Shown: positions 56,710 through 64,000 of the stretch, in pieces
Layout: every line of letters begins with the position of its first letter
Position numbering within the stretch: the first letter of the stretch is position 1
Program-made: the position numbers and the translations under genes
Origin: Pantoea sp. A4
GTDB taxonomy: Bacteria > Pseudomonadota > Gammaproteobacteria > Enterobacterales > Enterobacteriaceae
Assembly (NCBI RefSeq): GCF_000295955.2
Contig: NZ_ALXE01000027.1
Location: 155,675-219,674, forward strand
DNA: 64,000 bases
Direction of reading: 5' to 3'
Notes under the pieces: generated by a model
The model's database searches: none
What the model saw: only the letters and a program-made list of their open reading frames with translations
Told to the model about the DNA's origin: nothing

Positions 56710-58197
56710 ATGAGCCAGATTCTCGGCATTGATGCCGGTAATACCATGATTAAAGCCATACTGTTTGATACCAGCGGAAAAGTCATCGCGACCGGCGAGT
56801 GCGCAGGCGAAACCCATCAGCCGCAGGCTGGCTTTGCCGAGCGTCCGATAACGGATATCTGGCATGGCGTTGAGCAGGCCATTCAGCGCTGTCTACAGCA
56901 AGCTGGAGCAGGACGGGGCGAGATTATTGCTGTCGGGGCGACCGGACATGGCAATGGCCTGTATGCGCTGGATCGCCAGCAGCAGCCGCTGATTGGCATT
57001 CAGTCGATTGATAATCGCGCCATCGAGTTAGCCCATGAGCTGGCTGAGCCAGTGCGCAGCGCGGAAATCTATCGTCGATCCCTGCAACAGCCCTGGGCGG
57101 CCTCCACCCCAGTATTACTTAGCTGGCTAAAGCGCTACCAGCTTGATGTGTACCGCCAGATCGGTACGGTGCTATGCGCCAAAGATGTGATTGCCCACTA
57201 TCTCAGTGGCGCATTTTCAGCGGACTATTCCGATGCTGCCGGTGCAGGGCTTATCGATTATGCCGTACGTGGCTACGATCGCGAGCTGCTGGCGCTGTAT
57301 GAGATTGAAGATATTCTGCCTGCTTTACCACCGCTGCATGAGTCCAGTGACGTTATTGGCTATGTCACGCCTCAGGCCGCAGCACATACCGGCTTATTAG
57401 CTGGAACCCCCGTGGTTGCCGGGATGTTTGATGTGGTTGCCAGCGCCGTCGGATCGGGCGTGGTGAACTGCGGCCAGGCCTCAATTGTGGCAGGGACCTG
57501 GAGCATCAATCAGGTGGTGGTCGACAAGCCGCACTATCGTCGCCCCATTTTTATGAATTCGATGATTGAACGCGATCGCTTTATGGCGATTGAAGCCAGC
57601 GCCACCTCGGCGGCAAATCTGGATTGGTTTATTCGTGAGTTTGACGACGGGCGCGGCGGCCAGGGTGCTCAGCGCTGTAGCGACAGCGTGGCCCATGTCG
57701 CCCGATCATCACAGCTACCGCTCTATCACCCCTATTTATGGTCGGGCCGCAAAGGCGAATGTGCCAAAGCTGGCTTTTACGGACTCAGCGGCTGGCATAC
57801 GCGAGCAGATATGCTGTTTGCCCTGTTTGAAGGCGTGACCTTCGCACATCACGCGCATATTGACCGTTTACGCGCGGCAGGTATCGACTTTCATCAAGTG
57901 ACGCTCTCTGGTGGCGCGGCTCGCAGTTGCATCTGGCCACAAATGTTTGCTGATGTGCTGGCCATGCCTGTTCAGGTGGCGGAGTGCCAGGAAACCGGCG
58001 CGCTGGGTGCGGCAATTTGTGCGGGCGTCGGTGTGGGATTATGGCCAGGCCTGGCTGAGGGCGTTGCGGCAGCAGTTCAACTGCGGCCGGGCATCATTCA
58101 ACCGGATGAACAGCACATCGCCTTCCATCAGGAGCGCTTTGTCATGTTTAAGCAGCTTGAGCAGGCGATGAGCGTACTGTGGCAAAAAGCCGGATAA
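56710..58197 (+). CDS. FGGY-family carbohydrate kinase
   Basis: The 495-residue sugar kinase has the ATP-binding start ILGIDAGNTMIKAILFDTSG, FAERP, GATGHGNGLYALD and the second-domain motif TLSGGAARSCIWPQMFADV. L-xylulokinase and erythritol kinase are among the related types. The ATG at 56710 was chosen over the frame extension to 56677. It should phosphorylate the imported polyol or sugar that the two preceding enzymes then break down. Confidence 0.87.
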   Translation: MSQILGIDAGNTMIKAILFDTSGKVIATGECAGETHQPQAGFAERPITDIWHGVEQAIQRCLQQAGAGRGEIIAVGATGHGNGLYALDRQQQPLIGIQSIDNRAIELAHELAEPVRSAEIYRRSLQQPWAASTPVLLSWLKRYQLDVYRQIGTVLCAKDVIAHYLSGAFSADYSDAAGAGLIDYAVRGYDRELLALYEIEDILPALPPLHESSDVIGYVTPQAAAHTGLLAGTPVVAGMFDVVASAVGSGVVNCGQASIVAGTWSINQVVVDKPHYRRPIFMNSMIERDRFMAIEASATSAANLDWFIREFDDGRGGQGAQRCSDSVAHVARSSQLPLYHPYLWSGRKGECAKAGFYGLSGWHTRADMLFALFEGVTFAHHAHIDRLRAAGIDFHQVTLSGGAARSCIWPQMFADVLAMPVQVAECQETGALGAAICAGVGVGLWPGLAEGVAAAVQLRPGIIQPDEQHIAFHQERFVMFKQLEQAMSVLWQKAG

Positions 58198-58205
58198 CAA
58201 AAAGC

Positions 58206-58237
58206 ACAAAGCCGATTCATTTCTGAATCGGCTTTGT
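58206..58237 (-). terminator. Terminator after tRNA-Asp (possibly bidirectional)
   Basis: ACAAAGCCGATTCA-tttc-TGAATCGGCTTTGT is a perfect 14-bp stem. On the minus strand it is followed by GCTTTTTGTT. It also lies 8 bases after the kinase stop on the plus strand. Confidence 0.82.
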
Positions 58238-58245
58238 TAGATATT

Positions 58246-58322
58246 TGGCGGAACGGACGGGGCTCGAACCCGCGACCCCCTGCGTGACAGGCAGGTATTC
58301 TAACCAACTGAACTACCGCTCC
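58246..58322 (-). tRNA. tRNA-Asp (GUC), complete with encoded CCA
   Basis: Reading the minus strand, 77 bases begin GGAGCGGTAGTTCAGTTGG and end CCGTTCCGCCA. The anticodon loop is CCTGTCACG (GTC). Position beside dnaQ corresponds to aspV of E. coli. Confidence 0.97.
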
Positions 58323-58352
58323 GCGCTGTGTTCCCCGTCGAGAACGAGGCGA

Positions 58353-58381
58353 ATATTAATCGTGAGTGCCGAACCCGTCAA
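58353..58381 (-). promoter_or_regulatory. tRNA-Asp promoter
   Basis: TTGACG (58376-58381) and TAATAT (58353-58358) on the minus strand, 17-18 bases apart, precede the tRNA by about 30 bases. Confidence 0.7.
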
Positions 58382-58457
58382 TGCTTTTTCTTCACCAGAT
58401 GAATCACTTGCTTCTTTTTTCTTCTTTTCGTGCTTTTTATCTGCAATTACGCGCTAA

Positions 58458-59189
58458 TTAACCGCGCCACAGGCAGCTACCGCCCTTTTTTAGTACCAGA
58501 TCGAGACGTGACTCATGGGCCACCATTTCATCTTCACTAGCCTTAACCACACGCAAAGCGGAAGCAGAACGCACCACGCGCTGAATTTCATCCCCACCTG
58601 TCTGCTCGGCCCTGTCACTGTCATGGGCAAACACCAGTGACGTTTGCCCACCCGTCATGGTCAGGAAGACTTCAGACAGAATTTCGGCATCGAGCAGTGC
58701 GCCGTGCAAAGTACGTTTGCTGTTGTCTATTTCATAACGTGAGCACAGCGCATCGAGGCTGTTTCGCTTGCCCGGAAAGAGCTTACGCGCCATTGCCAGG
58801 CTATCGGTAACTTTGCAGAAGGTATCGGTTTTCGCGATGCCACGCTTAAGCAGGCTGAACTCGTAGTCCATGAAGCCGATATCGAACGAGGCATTATGGA
58901 TGACCAGTTCGGCCCCACGAATGTACTCAAGAAACTCATCGGCAACATCACTGAAGCTGGGTTTGTCTGCCAGAAACTCATCTGCGATGCCGTGTACGCC
59001 AAACGCTTCCGGATCGACCAGACGATCTGGCTTGAGGTAAATATGGAAGTTATTACCGGTCAGACGGCGGTTGATCACCTCCACAGCGCCAATCTCAATG
59101 ATGCGGTGCCCTTCATAGTGCACGCCGATCATGTTCATGCCGGTGGTTTCAGTATCGAGAATGATTTGGCGGTTATTTACAGTGCTCAT
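58458..59189 (-). CDS. dnaQ: DNA polymerase III epsilon subunit
   Basis: The 243-residue 3'-5' proofreading exonuclease has [10 protein letters not shown] (Exo I), [13 protein letters not shown] (Exo II) and [13 protein letters not shown] (Exo III), plus a C-terminal alpha-binding tail. Length equals E. coli DnaQ. Divergent from rnhA with a 55-base shared promoter region, the classical arrangement. Confidence 0.98.
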   Translation of the reverse strand: MSTVNNRQIILDTETTGMNMIGVHYEGHRIIEIGAVEVINRRLTGNNFHIYLKPDRLVDPEAFGVHGIADEFLADKPSFSDVADEFLEYIRGAELVIHNASFDIGFMDYEFSLLKRGIAKTDTFCKVTDSLAMARKLFPGKRNSLDALCSRYEIDNSKRTLHGALLDAEILSEVFLTMTGGQTSLVFAHDSDRAEQTGGDEIQRVVRSASALRVVKASEDEMVAHESRLDLVLKKGGSCLWRG

Positions 59190-59244
59190 GCTATCCGTTT
59201 ATGTCAGACTTGGCGTTTTTATCAGTCGAGGAAGTCTACCAGAG

Positions 59245-59712
59245 ATGCTTAAACAGGTAGAAATTTTCACCGACGGTTCCTGTCTTGGTAATCCTGGTCC
59301 CGGCGGTTATGGCGCAATTATGCGCTATCAACAGCACGAAAAAACCTTCAGTGCTGGTTTTCATCTTACCACCAATAATCGTATGGAGTTGATGGCCGCG
59401 ATTGTCTCCCTGGAAGCACTTACTCAACCTTGCTCGGTCATACTGAGTACCGATAGCCAGTATGTGCGTCAGGGTATTACCAGTTGGATCCATAACTGGA
59501 AAAAACGCGGCTGGAAAACGGCCGATAAAAAGCCGGTTAAAAACGTCGACCTGTGGCAGCGTCTTGATGCCGCCCTCGGTCAACACAAAATTCAATGGGA
59601 GTGGGTTAAGGGTCATGCCGGCCACCCGGAGAATGAGCGCTGCGATGAGCTGGCTCGCGCCGCTGCATCTAACCCGCAATCTGAAGATATTGGCTACCGT
59701 CCGGAATCCTGA
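59245..59712 (+). CDS. rnhA: Ribonuclease HI
   Basis: The 155-residue enzyme starts [20 protein letters not shown] and has the catalytic Asp10, the Glu in NNRMELMA, the Asp in STDSQYV and the Asp in ERCDELAR. It degrades the RNA of RNA-DNA hybrids. Same length as in E. coli. The end overlaps convergent yafS by 19 bp. Confidence 0.98.
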   Translation: MLKQVEIFTDGSCLGNPGPGGYGAIMRYQQHEKTFSAGFHLTTNNRMELMAAIVSLEALTQPCSVILSTDSQYVRQGITSWIHNWKKRGWKTADKKPVKNVDLWQRLDAALGQHKIQWEWVKGHAGHPENERCDELARAAASNPQSEDIGYRPES

Positions 59713-60431
59713 TCGCTGCTTTCACGTAACTGGCGTGTCGCATTTACCGCAGGCCGCAATTGAGGCTGGCCCAGGGGCTTTTTAGCCTTGCCCGGTGTTA
59801 GCGGTAGCGTCCGTTTACGCGCCAGCACAATATTCAGGCAGCCAAGCGCGGGAAGATGAGCACTAATGAGCTTCCCGCCTTCCCGATGCCACGGCAGTAC
59901 CTGAAAACGTGTCCGGTACACCACCTCATAATTAAGCAGGCTCAACCAGTCGAGCAAACGCATCTGGCTGAACATCCTACCGCTCCACGGTGCTTTACGC
60001 CCCACCCACGGCACCAGCTTGCTGATCCCGAGCAGGCTAAAGGGATTAAAACCACTGATCACCATCCAGCCATCATCAATTAATACGCGATCAACCTCGC
60101 GCAGCACCCGGTGAGGGTCCTGACTCCAGGCAAGCGTATGAACCAACAGACAAGCATCTACTGAACGGGACTCAAACGGCAGTTGATCCAGCCGGGCTAT
60201 CACCTGCATCTCCTCACCTTCGGGCCCAACATTCACCTGATGTGAAATGGCGCAGTTTTCGGTATTGATCTCTGCGCTGAGGCTGCCAAGCTTAAGCATA
60301 TGAAAGCCATAGAGCTTTCCGAGGTAAGGCTGGAGATTTTGCGTAAGAGCAGCACTGAAATAGTTTCCCCACGGCATATCGCGCCAGGAGACCGGGGCAG
60401 TCAGTTTCTGGCAAGTTTTTGCAGACTTCAT
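59694..60431 (-). CDS. yafS: SAM-dependent methyltransferase YafS
   Basis: The 245-residue protein is a class I methyltransferase (methyltransf_11 type, [19 protein letters not shown]) between rnhA and gloB. The glycine-rich SAM loop is weakly conserved. The substrate is unknown. Confidence 0.9.
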   Translation of the reverse strand: MKSAKTCQKLTAPVSWRDMPWGNYFSAALTQNLQPYLGKLYGFHMLKLGSLSAEINTENCAISHQVNVGPEGEEMQVIARLDQLPFESRSVDACLLVHTLAWSQDPHRVLREVDRVLIDDGWMVISGFNPFSLLGISKLVPWVGRKAPWSGRMFSQMRLLDWLSLLNYEVVYRTRFQVLPWHREGGKLISAHLPALGCLNIVLARKRTLPLTPGKAKKPLGQPQLRPAVNATRQLRESSDQDSGR

Positions 60432-60470
60432 GCTTTACTATTCTCGTTTTACGGCCTTGGAGAGGTGATT

Positions 60471-61226
60471 ATGAATCTTACCAGCATTCCCGCGTTGCAG
60501 GATAACTACATCTGGACGCTGACAGATGACCACCAGCATTGCATCATTGTTGACCCAGGTGAAGCCCAGCCCGTTCTGGAAAAAATCGCCTCTAATGGCT
60601 GGTTGCCGGTGGCCATTCTCCTGACCCATCACCACAACGATCATGTCGGAGGAGTGGCAGAATTGCTGCGGCACTATCCACAGTTGGTAGTGTACGGTCC
60701 GGAGGAAACACGCAGCAAAGGGGCACAAAAAATCGTCACTGAGGGCGATGAATTTGACTTACTTGGCCTGAAATTCGAGGTTATTTCGACGCCCGGACAC
60801 ACTTTAGGACATATCTCATATTACAGTAAGCCTTATCTTTTTTGTGGTGATACGCTGTTTTCTGGCGGCTGCGGCCGTATTTTCGAAGGCACTCCGCAAC
60901 AAATGTATGATTCAATACAAAAGCTTAGTAAATATGACGATGAAACCCTGGTTTGTGCCGCGCACGAATACACTTTATCCAATATGAAGTTTGCCAGTGC
61001 AATTATGCCGCAAGACCCACAAATTTTGGCGGAGTATCAGAAAATTAAGGACTTACGTGCTAAAAATGGCATTAGTTTGCCCACAAAACTGGGGCACGAA
61101 CGGCAAATAAATTTATTTTTGCGCACACAAGATATTGATTTACAAAGAACTATTGGAGTTGATGCAGCACAACATCCCGTCTGGCAAACTTTTGCGGTTC
61201 TACGCGAGAAGAAAGATCATTTTTGA
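60471..61226 (+). CDS. gloB: Hydroxyacylglutathione hydrolase (glyoxalase II)
   Basis: The 251-residue metallo-beta-lactamase-fold enzyme has [10 protein letters not shown], the binuclear metal motif, and [12 protein letters not shown]. It hydrolyses S-lactoylglutathione to lactate in methylglyoxal detoxification. The ATG at 60471 follows GGAGAGGTGATT; upstream in-frame codons belong to the divergent yafS region. Confidence 0.97.
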   Translation: MNLTSIPALQDNYIWTLTDDHQHCIIVDPGEAQPVLEKIASNGWLPVAILLTHHHNDHVGGVAELLRHYPQLVVYGPEETRSKGAQKIVTEGDEFDLLGLKFEVISTPGHTLGHISYYSKPYLFCGDTLFSGGCGRIFEGTPQQMYDSIQKLSKYDDETLVCAAHEYTLSNMKFASAIMPQDPQILAEYQKIKDLRAKNGISLPTKLGHERQINLFLRTQDIDLQRTIGVDAAQHPVWQTFAVLREKKDHF

Positions 61227-61297
61227 TATTTCTGGTTGTGTTGAGGTAGTTCGTAACGTATAGTTGCTCGTCTTTTAAGCGAACTATTGACACACAT

Positions 61298-62686
61298 ATG
61301 AAGGCTAAAGCGATATTACTCGCCTCGGTCTTGCTGGTTGGATGTCAGGCATCAAGGAATGACGCCAATATCCCCGAACAGCATGCCCAGAGTCTGTCTT
61401 CAGCTGGTCAAGGTGAAAACGGAAAGTACGGAGAGCAGTTATTATCGCCGCGATGGCAGGATGATGGAACAGGCCTCGCAGAAGATACCGATCTCTGGAA
61501 TTTCATTAGTGACGAGTTGAAGATGGGGATCCCGGAAAACAGCCGGATCCGCGAACAGAAACAGAAGTACCTGAAAAACAAGAGCTATCTCCACGATGTA
61601 ACATTACGGGCAGAGCCGTATATGTACTGGATAGTCGAGCAGATACATAAACGTAAAATGCCGATGGAACTGGTACTGCTACCCATAGTGGAGAGCGCTT
61701 TTAATCCTCACGCGACATCAAGCGCCAATGCCGCAGGCATTTGGCAGATTGTGTCAGCCACGGGGAGAAACTACGGTCTTAAGCAAAACCAATGGTATGA
61801 CGGACGCCGCGATGTGGTTGCCTCAACAAAGGTTGCGCTAGACATGATGCAACGTCTGAACAAGATGTTTGACGGCGACTGGTTATTAACCGTAGCCGCC
61901 TATAACAGCGGTGAAGGACGTGTGCTCAAGGCAGTGAAACAGAACAAGGCGCGCGGTAAGCCCGCTGACTTCTGGCATCTTTCTCTGCCACGCGAGACCG
62001 AAGTTTATGTACCAAAAATGCTGGCGTTGAGTGAAATCCTCAAAAACAGCAAGCAGTATGGCGTTAAACTGCCAACCGCGAACGAAAGCCGAGCACTGGC
62101 ACGTGTTGAAGTAGGACAGCAGATCAAACTGACTCAGGCAGCCGAAATGGCTGGCATTTCAGTGAATAAGCTGAAGAGCTTTAACACCGGCTACAAAGGC
62201 AACGCAACCGCGCCAAACGGTCCCCATTACATTATGGTTCCCAAGGCAAATGTTGCTCAGCTACGTAGCTCATTAGCTTCAGGCGATATTGCAGCGGTAC
62301 AGCCGACGCAACTGGCGAGTAATACGACGTCCAGCGGTGCAGGCAGCAGTTATAAGGTACGAAGCGGTGACACCTTGTCTGGCATTGCCAGTAAGCTTGG
62401 CGTCAGCGTAGCAACACTGAAACAGCAAAATAACCTGCGCAGTGCAGCTTTACGTCCAGGTCAGACTCTGACTGTTGGCGATAGTGGCACCAAGCTGGCT
62501 GATAACGGCAACAGCATCACCTATCGTGTTCGTAAGGGTGATTCTCTTGCCAGTATTGCGCAACGTCACGGCGTTAATATTAAAGACGTGATGCGCTGGA
62601 ACAGTGTGCTAAGCAACGCGCATAACATCCAACCCGGCGATAAGCTGACGTTGTATGTTAATAATAGCTCAACACCAGATACCTGA
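61298..62686 (+). CDS. mltD: Membrane-bound lytic murein transglycosylase D
   Basis: The 462-residue lipoprotein has a signal with lipobox LLVGC (Cys16), a family-1 SLT domain with catalytic Glu132 in PIVESAFNPHA and the AGIWQI and AYNSGEG motifs, then two C-terminal LysM repeats (about 350-393 and 410-455). It cleaves peptidoglycan glycan strands at the outer-membrane inner face. Confidence 0.97.
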   Translation: MKAKAILLASVLLVGCQASRNDANIPEQHAQSLSSAGQGENGKYGEQLLSPRWQDDGTGLAEDTDLWNFISDELKMGIPENSRIREQKQKYLKNKSYLHDVTLRAEPYMYWIVEQIHKRKMPMELVLLPIVESAFNPHATSSANAAGIWQIVSATGRNYGLKQNQWYDGRRDVVASTKVALDMMQRLNKMFDGDWLLTVAAYNSGEGRVLKAVKQNKARGKPADFWHLSLPRETEVYVPKMLALSEILKNSKQYGVKLPTANESRALARVEVGQQIKLTQAAEMAGISVNKLKSFNTGYKGNATAPNGPHYIMVPKANVAQLRSSLASGDIAAVQPTQLASNTTSSGAGSSYKVRSGDTLSGIASKLGVSVATLKQQNNLRSAALRPGQTLTVGDSGTKLADNGNSITYRVRKGDSLASIAQRHGVNIKDVMRWNSVLSNAHNIQPGDKLTLYVNNSSTPDT

Positions 62687-62693
62687 TGACGCG

Positions 62694-62720
62694 AAAAGGC
62701 TGACATTTGTCAGCCTTTTC
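62694..62720 (+). terminator. mltD terminator
   Basis: AAAAGGCTGACA-tt-TGTCAGCCTTTT is followed by CTCTTTC, 7 bases after the stop. Confidence 0.85.
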
Positions 62721-62863
62721 TCTTTCTGCGTTCCTCTGTCTCTGTGGGATAGCCTGTTTTTATTTATCTTCCCTCAGCCAGTCTCACCTCTGAACGGTTC
62801 ATCAGGGCAAGCACATCACGTTTTTCATCCTATTGTCATTCTGCCGTGCAGCCTTACGGCAAA

Positions 62864-63661
62864 TCAGATGACGCCTTGAGAAAGGAATTCCACGAGTAAA
62901 GGATTATGGTCTGAGGCCTGTGTTACCAGCACAGACGCTTCACTGACTTTCATATCGCGATAGAACACAAAATCCAGCGGGCGGCCAAAAGCGGTGCGTC
63001 GATGATCGTGAGCAAACATGACCTCTTCCAACCCCATCTCCTGAGCAAAGCGGTACAGCGCATTGATACGCTGACGACTCCATGCATTGAAATCCCCTGC
63101 CATGATCACCGGGCCACGATGATGTACGATCTGTTCACCGATCGGCCCCAGTTGCTTGCTATAAACATCAATACCAAGACTAAAATTGATTGCATGGATG
63201 TTTACCACCATCAGCATCTCCCCTGTTGGCAGCGGATAGGCCGTGACTAAGGCTGATTTAGCCAGCCTCAACAGCGGCTCTCGCTCACGCAACGGGCAGC
63301 AATAGACGGGATGTGCCGAAGCCAGTGTCATGACGCCAGAGGGGTGCTGGGGCAGGACAAAAGCGGGCACCTGATCGGCCGCAAGGTAGTTGCTGGTGGC
63401 AAAGTGGATCAATTCAGGGGTGGTTTGTGCTTCCTGAAGCAGAACTAAGTGCGCATCTTTACCAAAGCCCTGTAACACTGACATCCAGTCGCTGCGCTGT
63501 TGTTTGAAAATATTCCACACCAGGACTTTAAGCTGCGGATGTGCAGGCAGAGGCGCTCCAGGTGGTAGTCCCTGCCCCATATGCAACATCGCATTAGGGG
63601 GAGAGATCCGTTCTGCTGGTTGTCCTGCCACATAACGCATGGCATAGGTTTTCTTTCGCAC
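62864..63661 (-). CDS. yafD: Endonuclease/exonuclease/phosphatase-fold protein YafD
   Basis: The 265-residue protein has the EEP-fold motifs [30 protein letters not shown] and [10 protein letters not shown]. Its function is unproven. The start is taken as GTG 63661 ([17 protein letters not shown] follows), matching the E. coli start and preceded by GGCGGAAAC. An open extension to 63730 lacks family similarity. Confidence 0.92.
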   Translation of the reverse strand: MRKKTYAMRYVAGQPAERISPPNAMLHMGQGLPPGAPLPAHPQLKVLVWNIFKQQRSDWMSVLQGFGKDAHLVLLQEAQTTPELIHFATSNYLAADQVPAFVLPQHPSGVMTLASAHPVYCCPLREREPLLRLAKSALVTAYPLPTGEMLMVVNIHAINFSLGIDVYSKQLGPIGEQIVHHRGPVIMAGDFNAWSRQRINALYRFAQEMGLEEVMFAHDHRRTAFGRPLDFVFYRDMKVSEASVLVTQASDHNPLLVEFLSQGVI

Positions 63662-63942
63662 GTTTCCGCCTGGAGTTGGTGATAGTTGTTTCGCTCTTCC
63701 TGTTATAAGAGCTATGACACTGGCTTTCAATGGGCGTTCAGGAGATTCAGCATGATGTTTTGCGGATAATTAACCCGAAGTAACATCTGGTCTGAAGGAA
63801 AAGAGAGGAGAAGGCAAGCAGTATGGCGAGAATGTGCACTATGAAGTGCGGTTCTGGCAGTTAGCAGAAGCTTCAAAACAAGATCATGCTAACGATAAGC
63901 GGTGGTTACAGCTCTTAAAACATCACTTTAAAGCGCAAAATG
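63662..63942. other. Region between yafD and the right-edge tRNA
   Basis: No gene is supported. One plus-strand frame stays open from about 63770 into the tRNA, but it lacks a start codon and crosses a terminator. Confidence 0.4.
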
Positions 63943-63970
63943 AAAAAGCCCTGACATCTCTGTCAGGGCT
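63943..63970 (-). terminator. Terminator after the right-edge tRNA-Asp
   Basis: AGCCCTGACA-tctc-TGTCAGGGCT is a perfect 10-bp stem; on the minus strand TTTTTCATTTT follows. Confidence 0.9.
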
Positions 63971-63981
63971 ATTCAATAAAG

Positions 63982-64000
63982 TGGCGGAACGGACGGGGCT
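63982..64000 (-). tRNA. tRNA-Asp, 3' end only (cut by the window edge)
   Basis: The 19 bases TGGCGGAACGGACGGGGCT are identical to the 3' end of the complete tRNA-Asp at 58246. By synteny with E. coli (aspU next to yafC/yafD) it is probably the last gene of an rRNA operon lying beyond the window. Confidence 0.85.

Noticed and set aside
63770..64000. Open plus-strand frame of about 75 codons at the right edge
   Set aside because: No start codon; it crosses an intrinsic terminator and the tRNA-Asp gene.

Overview
The window is chromosomal DNA of an enterobacterium. Gene order matches the E. coli proBA-phoE-crl-frsA-gpt-pepD ... dinB-yafK-yafJ-gmhA-fadE ... dnaQ-rnhA-yafS-gloB-mltD-yafD stretch. 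The inserted blocks (MesXD methionine synthase, a full methylthioribose salvage set, katG, an hpx purine-ring degradation cluster) suggest a Pantoea/Erwinia-type relative rather than Escherichia. This is inferred from gene content only.

Left part (1-9 kb): a truncated TIM-barrel amidohydrolase, a DMT-family exporter, and the folate-independent methionine synthase pair mesX-mesD. Next comes a compact phage-derived island at 4.3-8.7 kb. Everything in it lies on the minus strand: a cleavable CI/LexA-type repressor, operators and a pL-like promoter, a nut site (boxA+boxB), a P22-type N antiterminator, an intrinsic terminator, then lysozyme, a holin-like protein, a 45-aa ORF and a tailspike/depolymerase. 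No integrase, replication, head or tail-tube gene is present. This regulated lysis/depolymerase circuit is the most unusual object in the window.

9-27 kb: proBA, a PhoE-type porin with a Pho-box-like site, crl, frsA, gpt, pepD, a sugar-type ABC importer preceded by a MetJ-like operator, a 918-aa orphan toxin-like protein whose 3' end runs into dinB, then dinB with a LexA box, yafK, yafJ and gmhA.

27-36.5 kb: fadE with a FadR-like site, then the methylthioribose salvage genes mtnK / mtnA / mtnDCB / mtnE-yafV with MetJ boxes in both divergent promoter regions. A short repeat-rich intergenic segment separates mtnA and mtnD.

36.5-54 kb: katG and a purine-ring (5-hydroxyisourate to allantoin to oxalurate/oxamate) cluster. 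It comprises uraH, uraD, hpxK, hpxJ, a polar amino-acid-type ABC importer, an RpiR regulator, hpxWXYZ, hpxSAB and an NCS1 permease. Sigma-54 promoter sequences precede the importer operon, hpxWXYZ and (weaker) the permease, which suggests nitrogen control. Urate oxidase and oxamate carbamoyltransferase are not in the window.

54-58 kb: a three-gene GlpD-like dehydrogenase / class I aldolase / FGGY kinase operon of unknown substrate, probably for a polyol. 58-64 kb: tRNA-Asp, dnaQ, rnhA, yafS, gloB, mltD, yafD, and the 3' end of a second tRNA-Asp at the right edge, where an rRNA operon sits in E. coli.
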